Shown here: in pieces, positions 38,401-46,925 of the stretch | How positions within the stretch are numbered: the stretch's first letter is position 1 | How the letters are laid out: each line of letters begins with the position of its first letter | NCBI GenBank assembly: GCA_046539045.1 | Contig: JBKHHU010000001.1 | Location: 1 to 49,348, forward strand | Reading direction: 5' to 3' | From: JBKHHU01 sp046539045 | GTDB taxonomy: Bacteria > Planctomycetota > Phycisphaerae > SM23-33 | Length of the DNA: 49,348 bases | Made by a program: the position numbers and the translations under genes | Notes under the pieces: generated by a model | The model's input: the letters and a program-made list of their open reading frames with translations, nothing else | What the model was told of the DNA's origin: nothing | The model's database searches: none

Positions 38401-39314
38401 TCGGCCTGCAGGGCGGCTGAGAGCAGCATTCGAGCTGTGATGGCGTTGCTTCGGTCGCGACGGTAAGCCCGTTTCAGGAGCGTGACGGCTTTGTCGGTAC
38501 GCTCCAATTTGCCCAGCAGTGCCCCGCGGCGCAGCAGGAGTTGCTCGGATTTACTCACCATCGGCTCGAGCAGTTCGCTGCCGGAATAGGCCCGCGGGTG
38601 CCGGTCGATGTTCTCACTGAGGCGGTTGTAGGCTTCCAGTGCGGCGGTGGTGTATCCACGCTGGTCGAGCAGGCCGCCCAGCAGATACAGCGCCTCCCCG
38701 GTCAGGGGATTCTCCGGTTTGGCGTCGGAGCTCTCCAAGGCAGTACGGAGTGTGAGGATCGCCTGGGGAATCTGTTTCTGGGCCATCTGAAGCTTGCCCA
38801 GGAGCATCTGCAATTCGAGATTGTCGCTGTCGTGCTCGGCCGCCTTGGCGAACTGACGCAATGCCTTGCCAAGTTGTTTGCGAACCATATATACCTTGCC
38901 GAGTTGCATCCGCAGTTGGGGATTGTTGGGGTTGAATCCCACCGCGCGTTCGAGCTTGGCTGTGGCGTTAATATAGTCGCCCTTGTCCAGCAGCGTTTGG
39001 GCGTCCTGAGAGAGGCGCTTGGCCAGGGGGTGCAGACGCGCTTTGGACTCGTCGAAGTTCTTGAGTTTGCCGATGCCCGGCTTGAGCTGGTCGAGCGAGA
39101 GAACTTCCTTAGGGGGAGCCGACGGTTTGGTTTCCGGTCCGGCTTGTGTGGTGGGGCTGGTCGTGGTAGTGGGTGTGGTGGTCGCGGCAGGCGAGGGTGC
39201 GGTTGTCGCCGAATCCCCCTCGCCCCCGGCCGCCAGGGGGATGCACCAGAACGATGCAACCCCCGCGGCCACGATTGTCAGCACTGCGTTGCGTAACGTA
39301 TGGTTCTCAACCAC
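35472..39314 (-). CDS. Exported very long TPR-repeat protein
   Basis: This 1280-residue protein starts at a GTG that overlaps the hisG stop by one base. A hydrophobic segment at about 9-29 acts as signal peptide, followed by a Thr/Pro/Ala-rich linker (about 30-70). From about residue 85 to 1230 the sequence is a near-continuous array of TPR-type helical pairs, for example NPNNPQLRMQLGKVYMVRKQ. No enzyme domain is visible. Such arrays act as protein-interaction scaffolds; long TPR proteins are frequent in planctomycetes. The coupling to hisG is probably incidental. Confidence 0.85.
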   Translation of the reverse strand: MVENHTLRNAVLTIVAAGVASFWCIPLAAGGEGDSATTAPSPAATTTPTTTTSPTTQAGPETKPSAPPKEVLSLDQLKPGIGKLKNFDESKARLHPLAKRLSQDAQTLLDKGDYINATAKLERAVGFNPNNPQLRMQLGKVYMVRKQLGKALRQFAKAAEHDSDNLELQMLLGKLQMAQKQIPQAILTLRTALESSDAKPENPLTGEALYLLGGLLDQRGYTTAALEAYNRLSENIDRHPRAYSGSELLEPMVSKSEQLLLRRGALLGKLERTDKAVTLLKRAYRRDRSNAITARMLLSAALQAERYETVEELLIDMCNEPGLEQICREFTVKLTAASDDPKLPLRLWRGYIQRGAAGPGVSTSLARAALRQGAADDVITIVEDVLRERPEYSPAAGVLADAYAKTGKIEKGLQTLADTLNKTSNFADAVPAVTRRLAKSPKVPENADRQFARKAMADDSEKKPWMLLVAGHFAHARGRDLLAADQFQRATRARKHFRSAYDALLEIHLANRRYDRVEKLLDEMEKSGLEEWFIEFAQGKAFMSQGKPGKALASLRLAHQANPTHLPTLLLLAEAAEASGEHGRVEKYLVQALTRGKTPDIHRRLFNYYIRRKRKTQARTIVGRLIREHPDSPLSTILLIEYYIETQSPDKALPLLEELAGKHPSHPEIPLLKAKLEIAQHKGMLPKKDFEQAVEMLRKAIASAEDKPRAMALLAELLNREGKHAEAAGVWSKIHELRPGYSNALQNAAESFSRAGQHAKALQKYKDLVEQAPNQVWYRLDLLNTLVRLDQYDKAVELGTDYLKQLQKESSAEEQAMQSLQMHYLSRAVIDIHIKAEEFEKGIALAEKKLQGASTERQRDAYQMPKLTMLARSGKIEQALEYADDIGEEKGSMRRYAIYDLIIAEKFELAEKMIQATLKDQEFADQKNDFRELLLWTYGNWEKTDQAVKHAGEWLKEDPTALQPRQSAVMALQLADKNARAEELCRTWLKDLIDRRQKILPAVDKESTEDSDSPPIETFTPTQKLARINKAIRWCRRTIVSSLMGQNKYRQAAVLAEEYLRLPDQKDSYELMVLQATALENLGKGEDAVIMLRKALETLESSDAWHASRTQPATSSEIRELRSTRANYRNNLAYTLAEMNSKLDEAEQLIRLALAEDRTEPVHFIDTLAWIYYKQEQFGQAGTLFQAVLNDARRKTDKLDIQEYQHPVILEHAGDTLYRLGWTDEAVKTWKWAAERAQTAVPADSEGEDVAKSVAAKIKAVEEGKPAPVAPTAKEAQGKP

Positions 39315-40201
39315 TAGGGTATCACCTTATTGAGCGGGTACGTTATGATCCCGGTCGCCCCGGCTCGCTTCAGCTCCGGGATCAGTTCTCGTTCGACTTT
39401 TTCTTCGAGGACGACTTCCACGGCAACCCAGTTCTCATCGGCCAGCGAGGAAAGCGTCGGGCTCTTCTCGGCCGGGAGTATCCCGGTCACCGCGTCCAGG
39501 TCCTTCTTCTGGACGTTCATTTTCATGCCGACCTTGACGCGGGCATCGATGGCAGCCTGCAGCAGAAGGGCGATGTTTTCGATCTTCTGGCGTTTCCAGT
39601 CGCTCTCCAGCGCCTGTTTGTTGGCGACGAAGCGCGTGGTGCTGCTCAGCAGCGTGTCGATGACGCGCAGCTTGTTGGCGCGGAGGCTGGAACCGGTCTC
39701 GGTGACGTCGACGATCCCGTCCAGCAGGCGGGCCTTGACCTCGGTCGCGCCCCAGCTGAACTCCACCTTAACCTTAACGTTCCTTTCGGCGAAATATTTC
39801 CGCGTGAACTGGCAGAGTTCGGTGGCGATGATCCCGCCATCGAGGTCCTCGGGCTTCTGTACCGGGCTCTCCTCCGGGACCGCCAGCACCCATCGCACCG
39901 GCCGGAAGTTCTGCTTGGCGTAGACCAGTTCGCTGATCTCGACCACGTCGGAACCGTTCTCCTGGATCCAGTCATGTCCGGTCAGTCCGCAGTCGATCAC
40001 GCCGTCTTCGACGTATCGACTCATCTCCTGGGCGCGGAACATCAGGATCGACATCTGATCGTCGTCGACGCTGGGCGTGTAGCTGCGCGACGAAACGGAG
40101 ATGTTGAACCCGGCCCGTCGGAACAGGTCCAGGGTGCTTTCCTGCAGCGAACCTTTGGGGATACCAAGTACGAGTTTGTCCTTCGAGGTCTTCTGAGCCA
40201 T
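39314..40201 (-). CDS. hisG: ATP phosphoribosyltransferase, long form (HisG)
   Basis: HisG joins ATP and PRPP in the first step of histidine synthesis. The protein is 295 residues, the long form with a C-terminal ACT-like regulatory domain (about 220-295), so it should be feedback-inhibited by histidine and should not need HisZ. Motifs include LGIPKGSLQE, DCGLTGHDW and the PRPP-binding DGIVDVTETGSSLRANKL. It is not next to other his genes; it lies within a run of minus-strand genes after rbfA. Confidence 0.95.
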   Translation of the reverse strand: MAQKTSKDKLVLGIPKGSLQESTLDLFRRAGFNISVSSRSYTPSVDDDQMSILMFRAQEMSRYVEDGVIDCGLTGHDWIQENGSDVVEISELVYAKQNFRPVRWVLAVPEESPVQKPEDLDGGIIATELCQFTRKYFAERNVKVKVEFSWGATEVKARLLDGIVDVTETGSSLRANKLRVIDTLLSSTTRFVANKQALESDWKRQKIENIALLLQAAIDARVKVGMKMNVQKKDLDAVTGILPAEKSPTLSSLADENWVAVEVVLEEKVERELIPELKRAGATGIITYPLNKVIP

Positions 40202-40290
40202 TCTGTGGTTGCCTTTTCTTTACAGCGCTAAGATTGTTCGTCTTCCCGCGGCCGATCCTGCAGGACCCGTCGCCGGCGTGCGTTCGGTGA

Positions 40291-41067
40291 TTACTTCTTG
40301 CTCTTGCCGGACTTCTGAGAGCTCTTCTTTGAGGATTTCTTCCCGCTCTTCTTGCCGGACTTTTTGGGCTTCTCCGACGTTTTCTCGTCTTCGTCGGGTT
40401 TGTCGGATTTCACGAGTGTCGGATCCGTCGGACGGGCTGTGTCCTCAGACCCGGCGCCGTGTCCTGCCTTTACCTGCTGAGCCACAAGCGTGCGGAAGAA
40501 CTCGTGTGCCGTGAAGGCGTCTTTGGCGCTGATGACGCGTTCGAGGAAGCCCTGGACGTCGGCAAGATCGCTCTCCTCGTCGACGATTTCGTCCTGCTTG
40601 AGGCGGTTGACCAGCGTCTGATCGACGGGGACGGCGTGGGCGTCGAACGAACGCAGCAGGAGCGACGCGGCAGGGTAGTCAGCCATGCCTATTTCCTGAA
40701 AATGCCGCTTCAGGTCGCGCTTGCCCATCTCGTCCATATACTCGAAGGACAGAGAGGAGGTCCGGTCGAACATCGCGCGGAAGACCTTCTTGAGCTGCTG
40801 GGCCTTGGGACGGGCGTCGGGGAAGGTCTTTCCCATGGCAGTGACGATTTCCTTGGTCGGAGAGACCCTCACTTCGTTGTAGTCGACGAATTCGCTCTCA
40901 ATGCCCTCGATGGCCTTCTGGACCCCATCGCGGGTCGCATCGGGCTCCAGTACCGACTCGACGAGCACGCGGAGCGGCTCTTCCTTGTCGGCGGGGTCCG
41001 GTTTGACGGTGGGGGCATCGGCGAGGTACTTCTTCAGCCTCTTCTGGTATTCCTTGGCGTTCTTCAT
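40291..41067 (-). CDS. Endonuclease III-fold (HhH-GPD) protein with lysine-rich histone-like tail
   Basis: Residues of about 28-200 of this 258-residue protein follow the endonuclease III pattern: VLVESVLEPDATRDGVQKA in place of the LLSAQATD helix, a degenerate hairpin (FQEIGMADYPAASLLL), then VPVDQTLVNRL, where Asp149 fits the catalytic aspartate. The hairpin lysine of Nth is replaced (Tyr131), and there are no iron-sulfur cysteines. Residues 233-258 are Lys/Ser/Gly repeats (KKSGKKSGKKSS) like bacterial histone H1-like tails. It probably binds DNA; glycosylase activity without the lysine would be of the monofunctional type or absent. Confidence 0.7.
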   Translation of the reverse strand: MKNAKEYQKRLKKYLADAPTVKPDPADKEEPLRVLVESVLEPDATRDGVQKAIEGIESEFVDYNEVRVSPTKEIVTAMGKTFPDARPKAQQLKKVFRAMFDRTSSLSFEYMDEMGKRDLKRHFQEIGMADYPAASLLLRSFDAHAVPVDQTLVNRLKQDEIVDEESDLADVQGFLERVISAKDAFTAHEFFRTLVAQQVKAGHGAGSEDTARPTDPTLVKSDKPDEDEKTSEKPKKSGKKSGKKSSKKSSQKSGKSKK

Positions 41068-41082
41068 TCAAGCGATCCTGGG

Positions 41083-41550
41083 TTAGGAACCTGTTGACTC
41101 GGATTCAGGATTCGGTTCATTTTCCGCATCGGTCTCAGCGGTGTTTTCCTGATCGTCCTCTTCGGGTTCGCGGAGGCGTTCCTTCTCGTGGATTTCCTCC
41201 ATCGCGGTCTGGATGATCTCAAGCGTCTGGAGGGTCTTTTTGAACCCCTCATCAGCTATGAACTTCAGGTGCGGAGTGAACCGTAGCGAGATCTGCCGCA
41301 TCATGAGTTCCTGCAGGTGTCCGGCCGCGGCATTGAGTCCAGCCAGCGTGCGTCGCTGTTGGGTCTCATCGCCCATGACGGAGACGTACACCTTGGCCGT
41401 CAGCAGATCCGGAGTGACCTCCACTTTTGTGATGGATGTTCGCGCGGGCTCGATCCGCGGGTCGGCGATCTTGCTCAGCAGGATCTGCCCGAGCGTGTTG
41501 CGGATGAGGTTCCCGACGCGTTCGGTTCGGCGATTCATGATATTGTCCAT
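41083..41550 (-). CDS. rbfA: Ribosome-binding factor A (RbfA)
   Basis: RbfA helps mature the 30S subunit and is needed for growth at low temperature. The ATG at 41550 gives 155 residues with the start MNRRTERVGNLIRNTLGQIL four residues in. The KH-like core (TSITKVEVTPDLLTAKVYVSV, and LRFTPHLKFIADEGF) is complete. The C-terminal tail is acidic (EPEEDDQENTAETD), longer than in short versions. It follows ylxP by 20 bp in the classic nusA-infB-ylxP-rbfA order. Confidence 0.94.
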   Translation of the reverse strand: MDNIMNRRTERVGNLIRNTLGQILLSKIADPRIEPARTSITKVEVTPDLLTAKVYVSVMGDETQQRRTLAGLNAAAGHLQELMMRQISLRFTPHLKFIADEGFKKTLQTLEIIQTAMEEIHEKERLREPEEDDQENTAETDAENEPNPESESTGS

Positions 41551-41570
41551 TCGGGTCCGGGCCGAGGGGC

Positions 41571-41858
41571 TCAGACCCACTCTATCTCGGTATCCAGCAG
41601 CACCATCTCGCGGTCCATCGCGGCAGTGTTGACGATTTTCTGCAGCGCACTCTCAACGTAGCTGTGGTCGGACCCGACCATCGCCACGGCCAGCACAACG
41701 TGTCGCGGGTTGTCCTGCATTCCCACCTCCGCGACGGATACGTTGAACTTGTTTCTGGTCCGGTCCCGGAAACTTCGCAGTGCGCGTCTCTTGTCCTTGA
41801 GGCTCCGGGCCCATGGGACCTGGAACTCCACGTGCAATAGTCCAAGCGTCGTTGCCAT
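41571..41858 (-). CDS. YlxP-like DUF503 protein
   Basis: This 95-residue protein matches DUF503: it begins GLLHVEFQVPWARSLKDKR and contains the conserved RSFRDRTRNKFNVSVAEVG and VNTAA segments. YlxP proteins sit between infB and rbfA in many bacteria and may help ribosome maturation; the exact role is not fixed. Confidence 0.92.
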   Translation of the reverse strand: MATTLGLLHVEFQVPWARSLKDKRRALRSFRDRTRNKFNVSVAEVGMQDNPRHVVLAVAMVGSDHSYVESALQKIVNTAAMDREMVLLDTEIEWV

Positions 41859-41958
41859 CGTGCTGCGTGGTCATCCCCACGCTGTCGGAGTTTTCGTTGA
41901 ATCCGTCGATACGGTGAGTCGTGTGTCCGTCGGTTCGTCGACTTCATCCGGAGCGTTT

Positions 41959-41986
41959 AAGCCCAGGATCCGCAGACCCTGGGCTT
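41959..41986 (-). other. Hairpin between infB and ylxP
   Basis: AAGCCCAGG at 41959-41967 pairs with CCTGGGCTT at 41978-41986, a 9-bp stem with a 10-base loop. The minus-strand continuation is AAACG, not a T-run, so it is more likely an RNA processing or stability element than a terminator. The 258-bp infB-ylxP gap holds no gene. Confidence 0.45.
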
Positions 41987-42116
41987 TCGGATTCAACCGT
42001 TGTCGCTCGATTTGCAGGAGCGTTTCTTTGCATTGTCGGGCTGACACCTTGCCCACTGCTACGTCGGTTGCTTGAATCCATCCGAAGCCCCAAATGCCCG
42101 CTGCCTCTGGGGCAAA

Positions 42117-44987
42117 CTACAGTTTCCGGGCGACTTCCACCTTCTTGTAGAACTCGAGGATGTCGCCTTCCTTGATATCGTTGTATCCGGCGATCTTCAG
42201 GCCGCATTCCATGTCCGCACGCACTTCGCGGACATCGTCCTTGTACCGCTTGAGGCTGTCCAGTTCGCGTTCGTCCTCAATGACCACACCGGCACGGGTG
42301 ATGCGGACTTTGGCGTTGCGGTTGACCACGCCGTCGGTGACATAGCAACCGGCGATCGTACCCAGACGCGAAACCTTGAATGTCTGGCGGACCTCCGCCC
42401 GGCCGATCGTTTCTTCCTTGATCTCCGGTGCCAGCCCCTCTTCCAGGGCGGTGCGGATGTCCTCGATAATGTGGTAAATCACGCGGTACGTGCGGATTTC
42501 CACACCGGTCTGCTCGGCCAGCTGACGGGCGGCGGCATCGGCGACGACATTGAAGCCGATAATCACCGCGTCGGAAGCTTCTGCCAGCGAGACGTCGCTG
42601 GTGCTGATCGCCCCGACACCGGTGCTCAGAAGGTTGACCTTCGCTTCGTCGGTTCCGACGCCCTCGAGCGAGCCGCGAAGGGCCTCGATCGAACCTTGCA
42701 CGTCGGCTTTGACGATAACCGCCAGTTCGTTGGTTTCGCCCGCTTCGATCTGCCCGAGCAGGTCCTCCAGGCTCCGGCGCGAACTGCTGGCCAGCTCTTT
42801 CTGGCGTTCCTCGCTGCGGCGTTCTTCTGCCACGCGACGGGCTTCGTCCACGTCTTCGACCTGGAAGAACCGGTCGCCGGCAGTGGGCACTTCGCTCAGG
42901 CCCGACACCTCAACAGGGGTGGACGGGCCGGCTTCCTGAATGTCGCTGCCGCGGTCGTCAATCATTGCGCGAACTCTGCCGTAGCCTTTTCCGGCGATGA
43001 GATTGTCGCCGATCCGCAGCGTGCCATCCTTGACCAGCAGCGTGGCGACCACGCCTCGACCCGGATCCATGCGGGATTCGATCACGAAGCCCTGGGCCGG
43101 GGCCTCGGGTTCTGCCTGCAGATCCAGCAATTCCGCTTCCAGAGTCAGCGTCTCCACCAGGTCCTCGATCCCCTGTCCGGTCTCGGCGCTGGTCTCGATG
43201 ACTTCGGTGTTTCCACCCCAGGCCTGCGGGGCCAGTTCGTGCTCAGCAAGCTGGGCCAGTGCCCGTTGCGGGTTGGCGTTGGGCACGTCGATCTTGTTCA
43301 GGGCGACAACGATGGGGACCTTCGCTGCCTTGGCGTGGTTGATCGCCTCGACCGTCTGCGGCATGACACCGTCGTCGGCAGCGACTACCAGCACGACCAC
43401 GTCGGTCATATTCGCACCGCGGGCACGCATGGCTGTGAACGCCTCGTGTCCGGGCGTATCCAAGAAGGTTACGTCCATATCGCCCATCCGGAACCGGTAG
43501 GAGCCGATATGCTGGGTGATCCCGCCGGCTTCGCCACTGGCGACCTGTGCCTGCCGGATGTAGTCCAGCAGCGAGGTCTTGCCGTGGTCGACGTGACCCA
43601 GGAAGGTGACCACCGGTGCACGCTTGACCGTCCGGCCCTTGTCGCGTTCCTGATATTTCTCGATGAGTTCTTCCTCGGCTGTTCTGGCTTTGGTGACGAG
43701 CAGTTCGATACCGTACTCCAGCATGATTTCCTCAGCCAGTTCGGTATCGATGACCTGGTTGATCGTGGCCAGTTGGCCCTTGCCCATCAGTTTACGAATG
43801 ATCTCATTGCCTTTGATGCCCGTGGCGGCAGAAAGGTCCTTGATGTTGACAGGTTCGTCGATCTCGACCTTACCGCTCTGGATCTGCGATCCGCCGCCTT
43901 TGCGTTTGCGTCCGACGGTGGGGCGGTGACGCCTGAGGCCACCGGTGGCCGCGGCAAGGCGCTCGGAACGTTCCAGCAGGTCCTGCTGTCGCCATTCGCG
44001 GAGCTTTTCGCCGCTCTCTGCCCGACCGGATCGCCGACGCGGGCTGCGACGCTTGGGTTTCTTCTTGGTCTTGTCGCTCCGGCCGGCACCGGCACCACCA
44101 CCGCCACCACCGGACGGGGGAGCGGCTTTCTCGGCAGCCATCTCGTCGGCAAGGCTGCGGCGCGGTGCACTCGAACGCGGCGGACGCGGCCCGGCAGCGC
44201 CACCGCCACCGCCACCGCCACGACGGCGATTGCGGGGAAGCGGGACGTACTCGGGTTTCTCGACACGGACGACTTTGGGGCCTCTGAGCTTGGCCGGCTT
44301 GGGCACGACCTGCGGACCGGCGGGAGCGACGTCCTCGTCACTGTCGGACTGGACTTCCTCCGCAGCGGTTTTGGGTTTCTTCTCTTTCTTGCCCTTTTGC
44401 TTCTCGTCCGACGGTTCCTCTTCCTCGGCCTCTTTGGCTTCGGCGGCCACTTCAGCGGGTGCTTCCTCTTCGGAGGTCTCTGCCGTTTCTTCCTCGGCGA
44501 TCGCCTCGACAGCTTCGGCGGCCGGTTCGGCGACCTTCTCCGTCTCGGTCTTCTCCTCGTCCGGTGCCGCTTCTTCGGCAGGCTTCTCTTCGGTCTCTGC
44601 CTCGGGAGCGTCCGCCGCCTCTACCGGTTTCTCCTCGGCCTCTTCCGGAGCCTTGGTTTCGGCTGCTTCTTCGGCGGGTTTCTCTTCGGCCTTCCCGGCG
44701 GATTCCGCGGGAGCCTGTTCGGCGGTTTCTTCGGCGGCAGCGGCCTTTTTCCTGCGGCGCCTCTTCATTGCAGCAGCGCGCGCTTTTTGCAAGTCCACGT
44801 GTTCGGTGGTCTCGACGGCAGTTCCGCCTCCATCTTCAGAGAACCACTCGCGGATAGTCACCTCCTGGCCGACAGACAGGGCGGTCATGTGATTCTTGAT
44901 CGGAAGACCTTCCGCCTTGCACTTGGTCAGGATGGTTTTGCTGGTGACGCCCAATTCTCGGGCCAGTTCAAATACGCGCGTTGCCAA
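42117..44987 (-). CDS. infB: Translation initiation factor IF-2
   Basis: IF-2 places initiator tRNA on the small subunit with GTP. The protein is 956 residues. The N-terminal IF2_N domain (VFELARELGVTSKTIL) is followed by a linker of about 280 residues that is first extremely Glu/Ala-rich and then Arg/Gly-rich. A second IF2_N segment (NIKDLSAATGIKGNEIIRKLM) precedes the G domain with GHVDHGKT near residue 463, DTPGHEAF and NKID. Domains II, III and the C-terminal fMet-tRNA-binding domain follow. The length of the linker is above that of most bacteria. Confidence 0.97.
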   Translation of the reverse strand: MATRVFELARELGVTSKTILTKCKAEGLPIKNHMTALSVGQEVTIREWFSEDGGGTAVETTEHVDLQKARAAAMKRRRRKKAAAAEETAEQAPAESAGKAEEKPAEEAAETKAPEEAEEKPVEAADAPEAETEEKPAEEAAPDEEKTETEKVAEPAAEAVEAIAEEETAETSEEEAPAEVAAEAKEAEEEEPSDEKQKGKKEKKPKTAAEEVQSDSDEDVAPAGPQVVPKPAKLRGPKVVRVEKPEYVPLPRNRRRGGGGGGGAAGPRPPRSSAPRRSLADEMAAEKAAPPSGGGGGGAGAGRSDKTKKKPKRRSPRRRSGRAESGEKLREWRQQDLLERSERLAAATGGLRRHRPTVGRKRKGGGSQIQSGKVEIDEPVNIKDLSAATGIKGNEIIRKLMGKGQLATINQVIDTELAEEIMLEYGIELLVTKARTAEEELIEKYQERDKGRTVKRAPVVTFLGHVDHGKTSLLDYIRQAQVASGEAGGITQHIGSYRFRMGDMDVTFLDTPGHEAFTAMRARGANMTDVVVLVVAADDGVMPQTVEAINHAKAAKVPIVVALNKIDVPNANPQRALAQLAEHELAPQAWGGNTEVIETSAETGQGIEDLVETLTLEAELLDLQAEPEAPAQGFVIESRMDPGRGVVATLLVKDGTLRIGDNLIAGKGYGRVRAMIDDRGSDIQEAGPSTPVEVSGLSEVPTAGDRFFQVEDVDEARRVAEERRSEERQKELASSSRRSLEDLLGQIEAGETNELAVIVKADVQGSIEALRGSLEGVGTDEAKVNLLSTGVGAISTSDVSLAEASDAVIIGFNVVADAAARQLAEQTGVEIRTYRVIYHIIEDIRTALEEGLAPEIKEETIGRAEVRQTFKVSRLGTIAGCYVTDGVVNRNAKVRITRAGVVIEDERELDSLKRYKDDVREVRADMECGLKIAGYNDIKEGDILEFYKKVEVARKL

Positions 44988-45061
44988 GGAAACCTCCCGG
45001 CAGTTTCTTCTGGTACAGCAGTTCAGGATACCGGCCGAAACGCTCGGCCGGGTTTACAACG

Positions 45062-46465
45062 TTATTCCGTCTTCTCTTCCTCGGTCTGCTGGGGCAGTTC
45101 CGGAGTAGGAGTGTCGTCGTGCAGGTCGTTTTGCTCAGCTTCGCCTTCGGAGAGGGTCTCCAGAGCGTTTTCGCCGATGGGCTTGACGGTGGCACCGGGT
45201 TCGCTTCCGGCAGCTTCCGCCTCCTCGGATTCACTCTCGGTCTCTTGGGGCTTGTCGGCCTTGGGGGCGGGGGGTTCGGCGGCTTTTTCCGCTGCCTTGG
45301 CCTTTTCCCTTTTCTTGGCCTGTTCGACTTCCTTGCCCTTCTGGACGCAATGGGCGACGATGGCCCGTGCGATGCCGGCATCCATTTCCAGTTCACTGCT
45401 GAGCGGGTCCGGACCGACTTCTTCGACGTCGTGGATGGTGACCATGCCCATCGCGATGACCTGGTCGACGATCTTCGAATCCACGCCCGTCACCTCACGG
45501 AGGGTCTGCTCCAGCAGGTCCAGACCGTTGTTGAACTCCGTCGGGGTCAGGATGTCGATATCCCAACCGGTCAGGCGGGCGGCGAGGCGGACGTTCTGGC
45601 CTCGCTTTCCAATGGCCAGGGAGAGCTGGTCTTCGGCTACGACCACCGTGGCGCGACCCAACTCGAAGCAGAGAGCGATTTCCGCCACCTCCGCCGGTTT
45701 CAGGGCGTTGCCGATCAGTATCTTGGACGAGTCGTTCCAGCGGACGATATCGATCTTCTCTCCACCGCATTCGTCCACGATGCTCTTGATCCGGCTGCCG
45801 CGGATGCCCACACAAGCGCCGACGGCGTCGACTTTGGCATCGAGGCTGTTGACCGCGACCTTGGTGCGGTAGCCTGCCTCGCGGGCCAGGGCACGGATCT
45901 CGATGATGTTCTCGGCCACTTCGGGCACTTCCAGTTCGAACAGGGCTCGAATGAAGTCCGGATGCGTACGGGTGAGGATGACGCGAACCTGCCCGGGCTG
46001 TTCGCGCACGTCGAGAATCATTGCCCGGACTCGCTCTTCGACCCGGTGGGATTCTCCAGGGATCTGCTCGCTCTTGGGCAGGACAGCTTCGGTCCGGCCC
46101 AGATCGACGATCAGCGAACCGCCTTCCCAGCGGACGCTGCGCCCGGTGGCGATGGTGCCGCGGCGCTCGACATATTCGTCATAGATGCTGTCGCGTTCGG
46201 CTTCCCGGATACGCTGGATGATGACCTGTTTTGCGGTCTGAGCCGCGATTCGGCCCAAGTCACGGACGCTCATTTCTTCGCCGTCGACCGAGGCGCTGAT
46301 TTCGCCGGAAGTGCGATCCACGAGCACGTCGATATCTTCTGCCTGCACGTTGGCCTTGCGGATCGCGGAGAGCATGGCCGCTTCCAGATCTTCGAAGATC
46401 ACTTCGCGATCGATATTCTTCTCGCGGGCCAAGCCGTCGATGAGTCGAATCAGTTCCTGGTTCAT
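45062..46465 (-). CDS. nusA: Transcription termination/antitermination protein NusA
   Basis: NusA binds RNA polymerase and RNA, and controls pausing, termination and antitermination. The protein is 467 residues: an N-terminal polymerase-binding domain (to about 125), the S1 domain, the KH domains (GACVGIRGSRIKSIVDE and LAIGKRGQNVRLAARLTGWDIDI) and a helix-hairpin-helix part (about 345-385). A Glu/Ala/Lys-rich tail ends the protein. rimP, which usually precedes nusA, is not upstream; instead there is a structured region with a terminator. Confidence 0.96.
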   Translation of the reverse strand: MNQELIRLIDGLAREKNIDREVIFEDLEAAMLSAIRKANVQAEDIDVLVDRTSGEISASVDGEEMSVRDLGRIAAQTAKQVIIQRIREAERDSIYDEYVERRGTIATGRSVRWEGGSLIVDLGRTEAVLPKSEQIPGESHRVEERVRAMILDVREQPGQVRVILTRTHPDFIRALFELEVPEVAENIIEIRALAREAGYRTKVAVNSLDAKVDAVGACVGIRGSRIKSIVDECGGEKIDIVRWNDSSKILIGNALKPAEVAEIALCFELGRATVVVAEDQLSLAIGKRGQNVRLAARLTGWDIDILTPTEFNNGLDLLEQTLREVTGVDSKIVDQVIAMGMVTIHDVEEVGPDPLSSELEMDAGIARAIVAHCVQKGKEVEQAKKREKAKAAEKAAEPPAPKADKPQETESESEEAEAAGSEPGATVKPIGENALETLSEGEAEQNDLHDDTPTPELPQQTEEEKTE

Positions 46466-46529
46466 TAGCGTTCCTATTGCTCTAGCCTGCAGACGGTTAT
46501 GACCTCAAAGAGGCCAAAATCCAGCCGAT

Positions 46530-46556
46530 AAAAAAGGTGGGGTTTCAAGCCCACCT
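46530..46556 (-). terminator. Intrinsic terminator upstream of nusA
   Basis: On the minus strand AGGTGGG (46556-46550) pairs with CCCACCT (46541-46535) across an 8-base loop, followed by a run of six T. It would end transcription coming from the promoter at 46926-46953, about 65 bases before the nusA start. Confidence 0.85.
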
Positions 46557-46919
46557 CGAAGGAGTACAACGCAAGCTGCCGGTCCGTAGCGGTGCTTCCC
46601 GCCCGGACCTATCCTGGTTTGGATCGGTCCCGACAGGACACCCGCCACGGCCTGTAGCAGACCGGGGGTCCCGTGGGTCTGGGGCCCCTCTCTCGAGGCG
46701 CAGCTGGTCGGGGCCTATGCCGCAGCATCTGCCCGTTGCCCTTCCTGAGAAGTCATCAGAAAGCGACTCCCAGTTTCTTTTCCTTCCGGCTGTCCATCCC
46801 TGTCTATCCTTCCGATCCCGGGTCGGCCGGGCCAATGTCCTGGCCGTCGCCTGCCGGGCGGTCTCGGGTTCACAACAAATGCAGTGCTCGCAGGGTACGC
46901 GCACGCACAATAGTCCGAA
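46530..46919 (-). ncRNA. Candidate structured RNA or attenuating leader upstream of nusA
   Basis: This stretch of about 390 bases lies between a near-consensus promoter and an intrinsic terminator, and has no convincing reading frame. It is rich in potential hairpins read on the minus strand: GGTCCG/CGGACC (46609-46604 with 46586-46581) enclosing GCGG/CCGC, CACGG/CCGTG around GACC/GGTC, CCTC-GAGA-GAGG with a GNRA loop, and GTGC/GCAC near the 5' end. It does not show the conserved cores of RNase P RNA, tmRNA or SRP RNA. Either it is an independent small RNA or it is the leader of the nusA operon with a premature terminator. Confidence 0.5.
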
Positions 46920-46925
46920 CCAAAG

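Noticed and set aside
42072..45872. Open frame of more than 1200 codons on the plus strand opposite infB and nusA
   Set aside because: It mirrors the codon pattern of the real genes on the other strand, as is common in GC-rich DNA, and shows low-complexity sequence without any recognisable domain.
46545..46910. Open frame of 121 codons inside the nusA upstream region
   Set aside because: It needs a TTG start, has an Arg-rich composition without pattern, and covers the hairpin-rich part; a structured RNA explains the region better.
46530..46919. RNase P RNA, tmRNA or SRP RNA upstream of nusA
   Set aside because: The conserved RNase P core segments, the tmRNA T loop and ends, and the SRP apical loop are not found on either strand.
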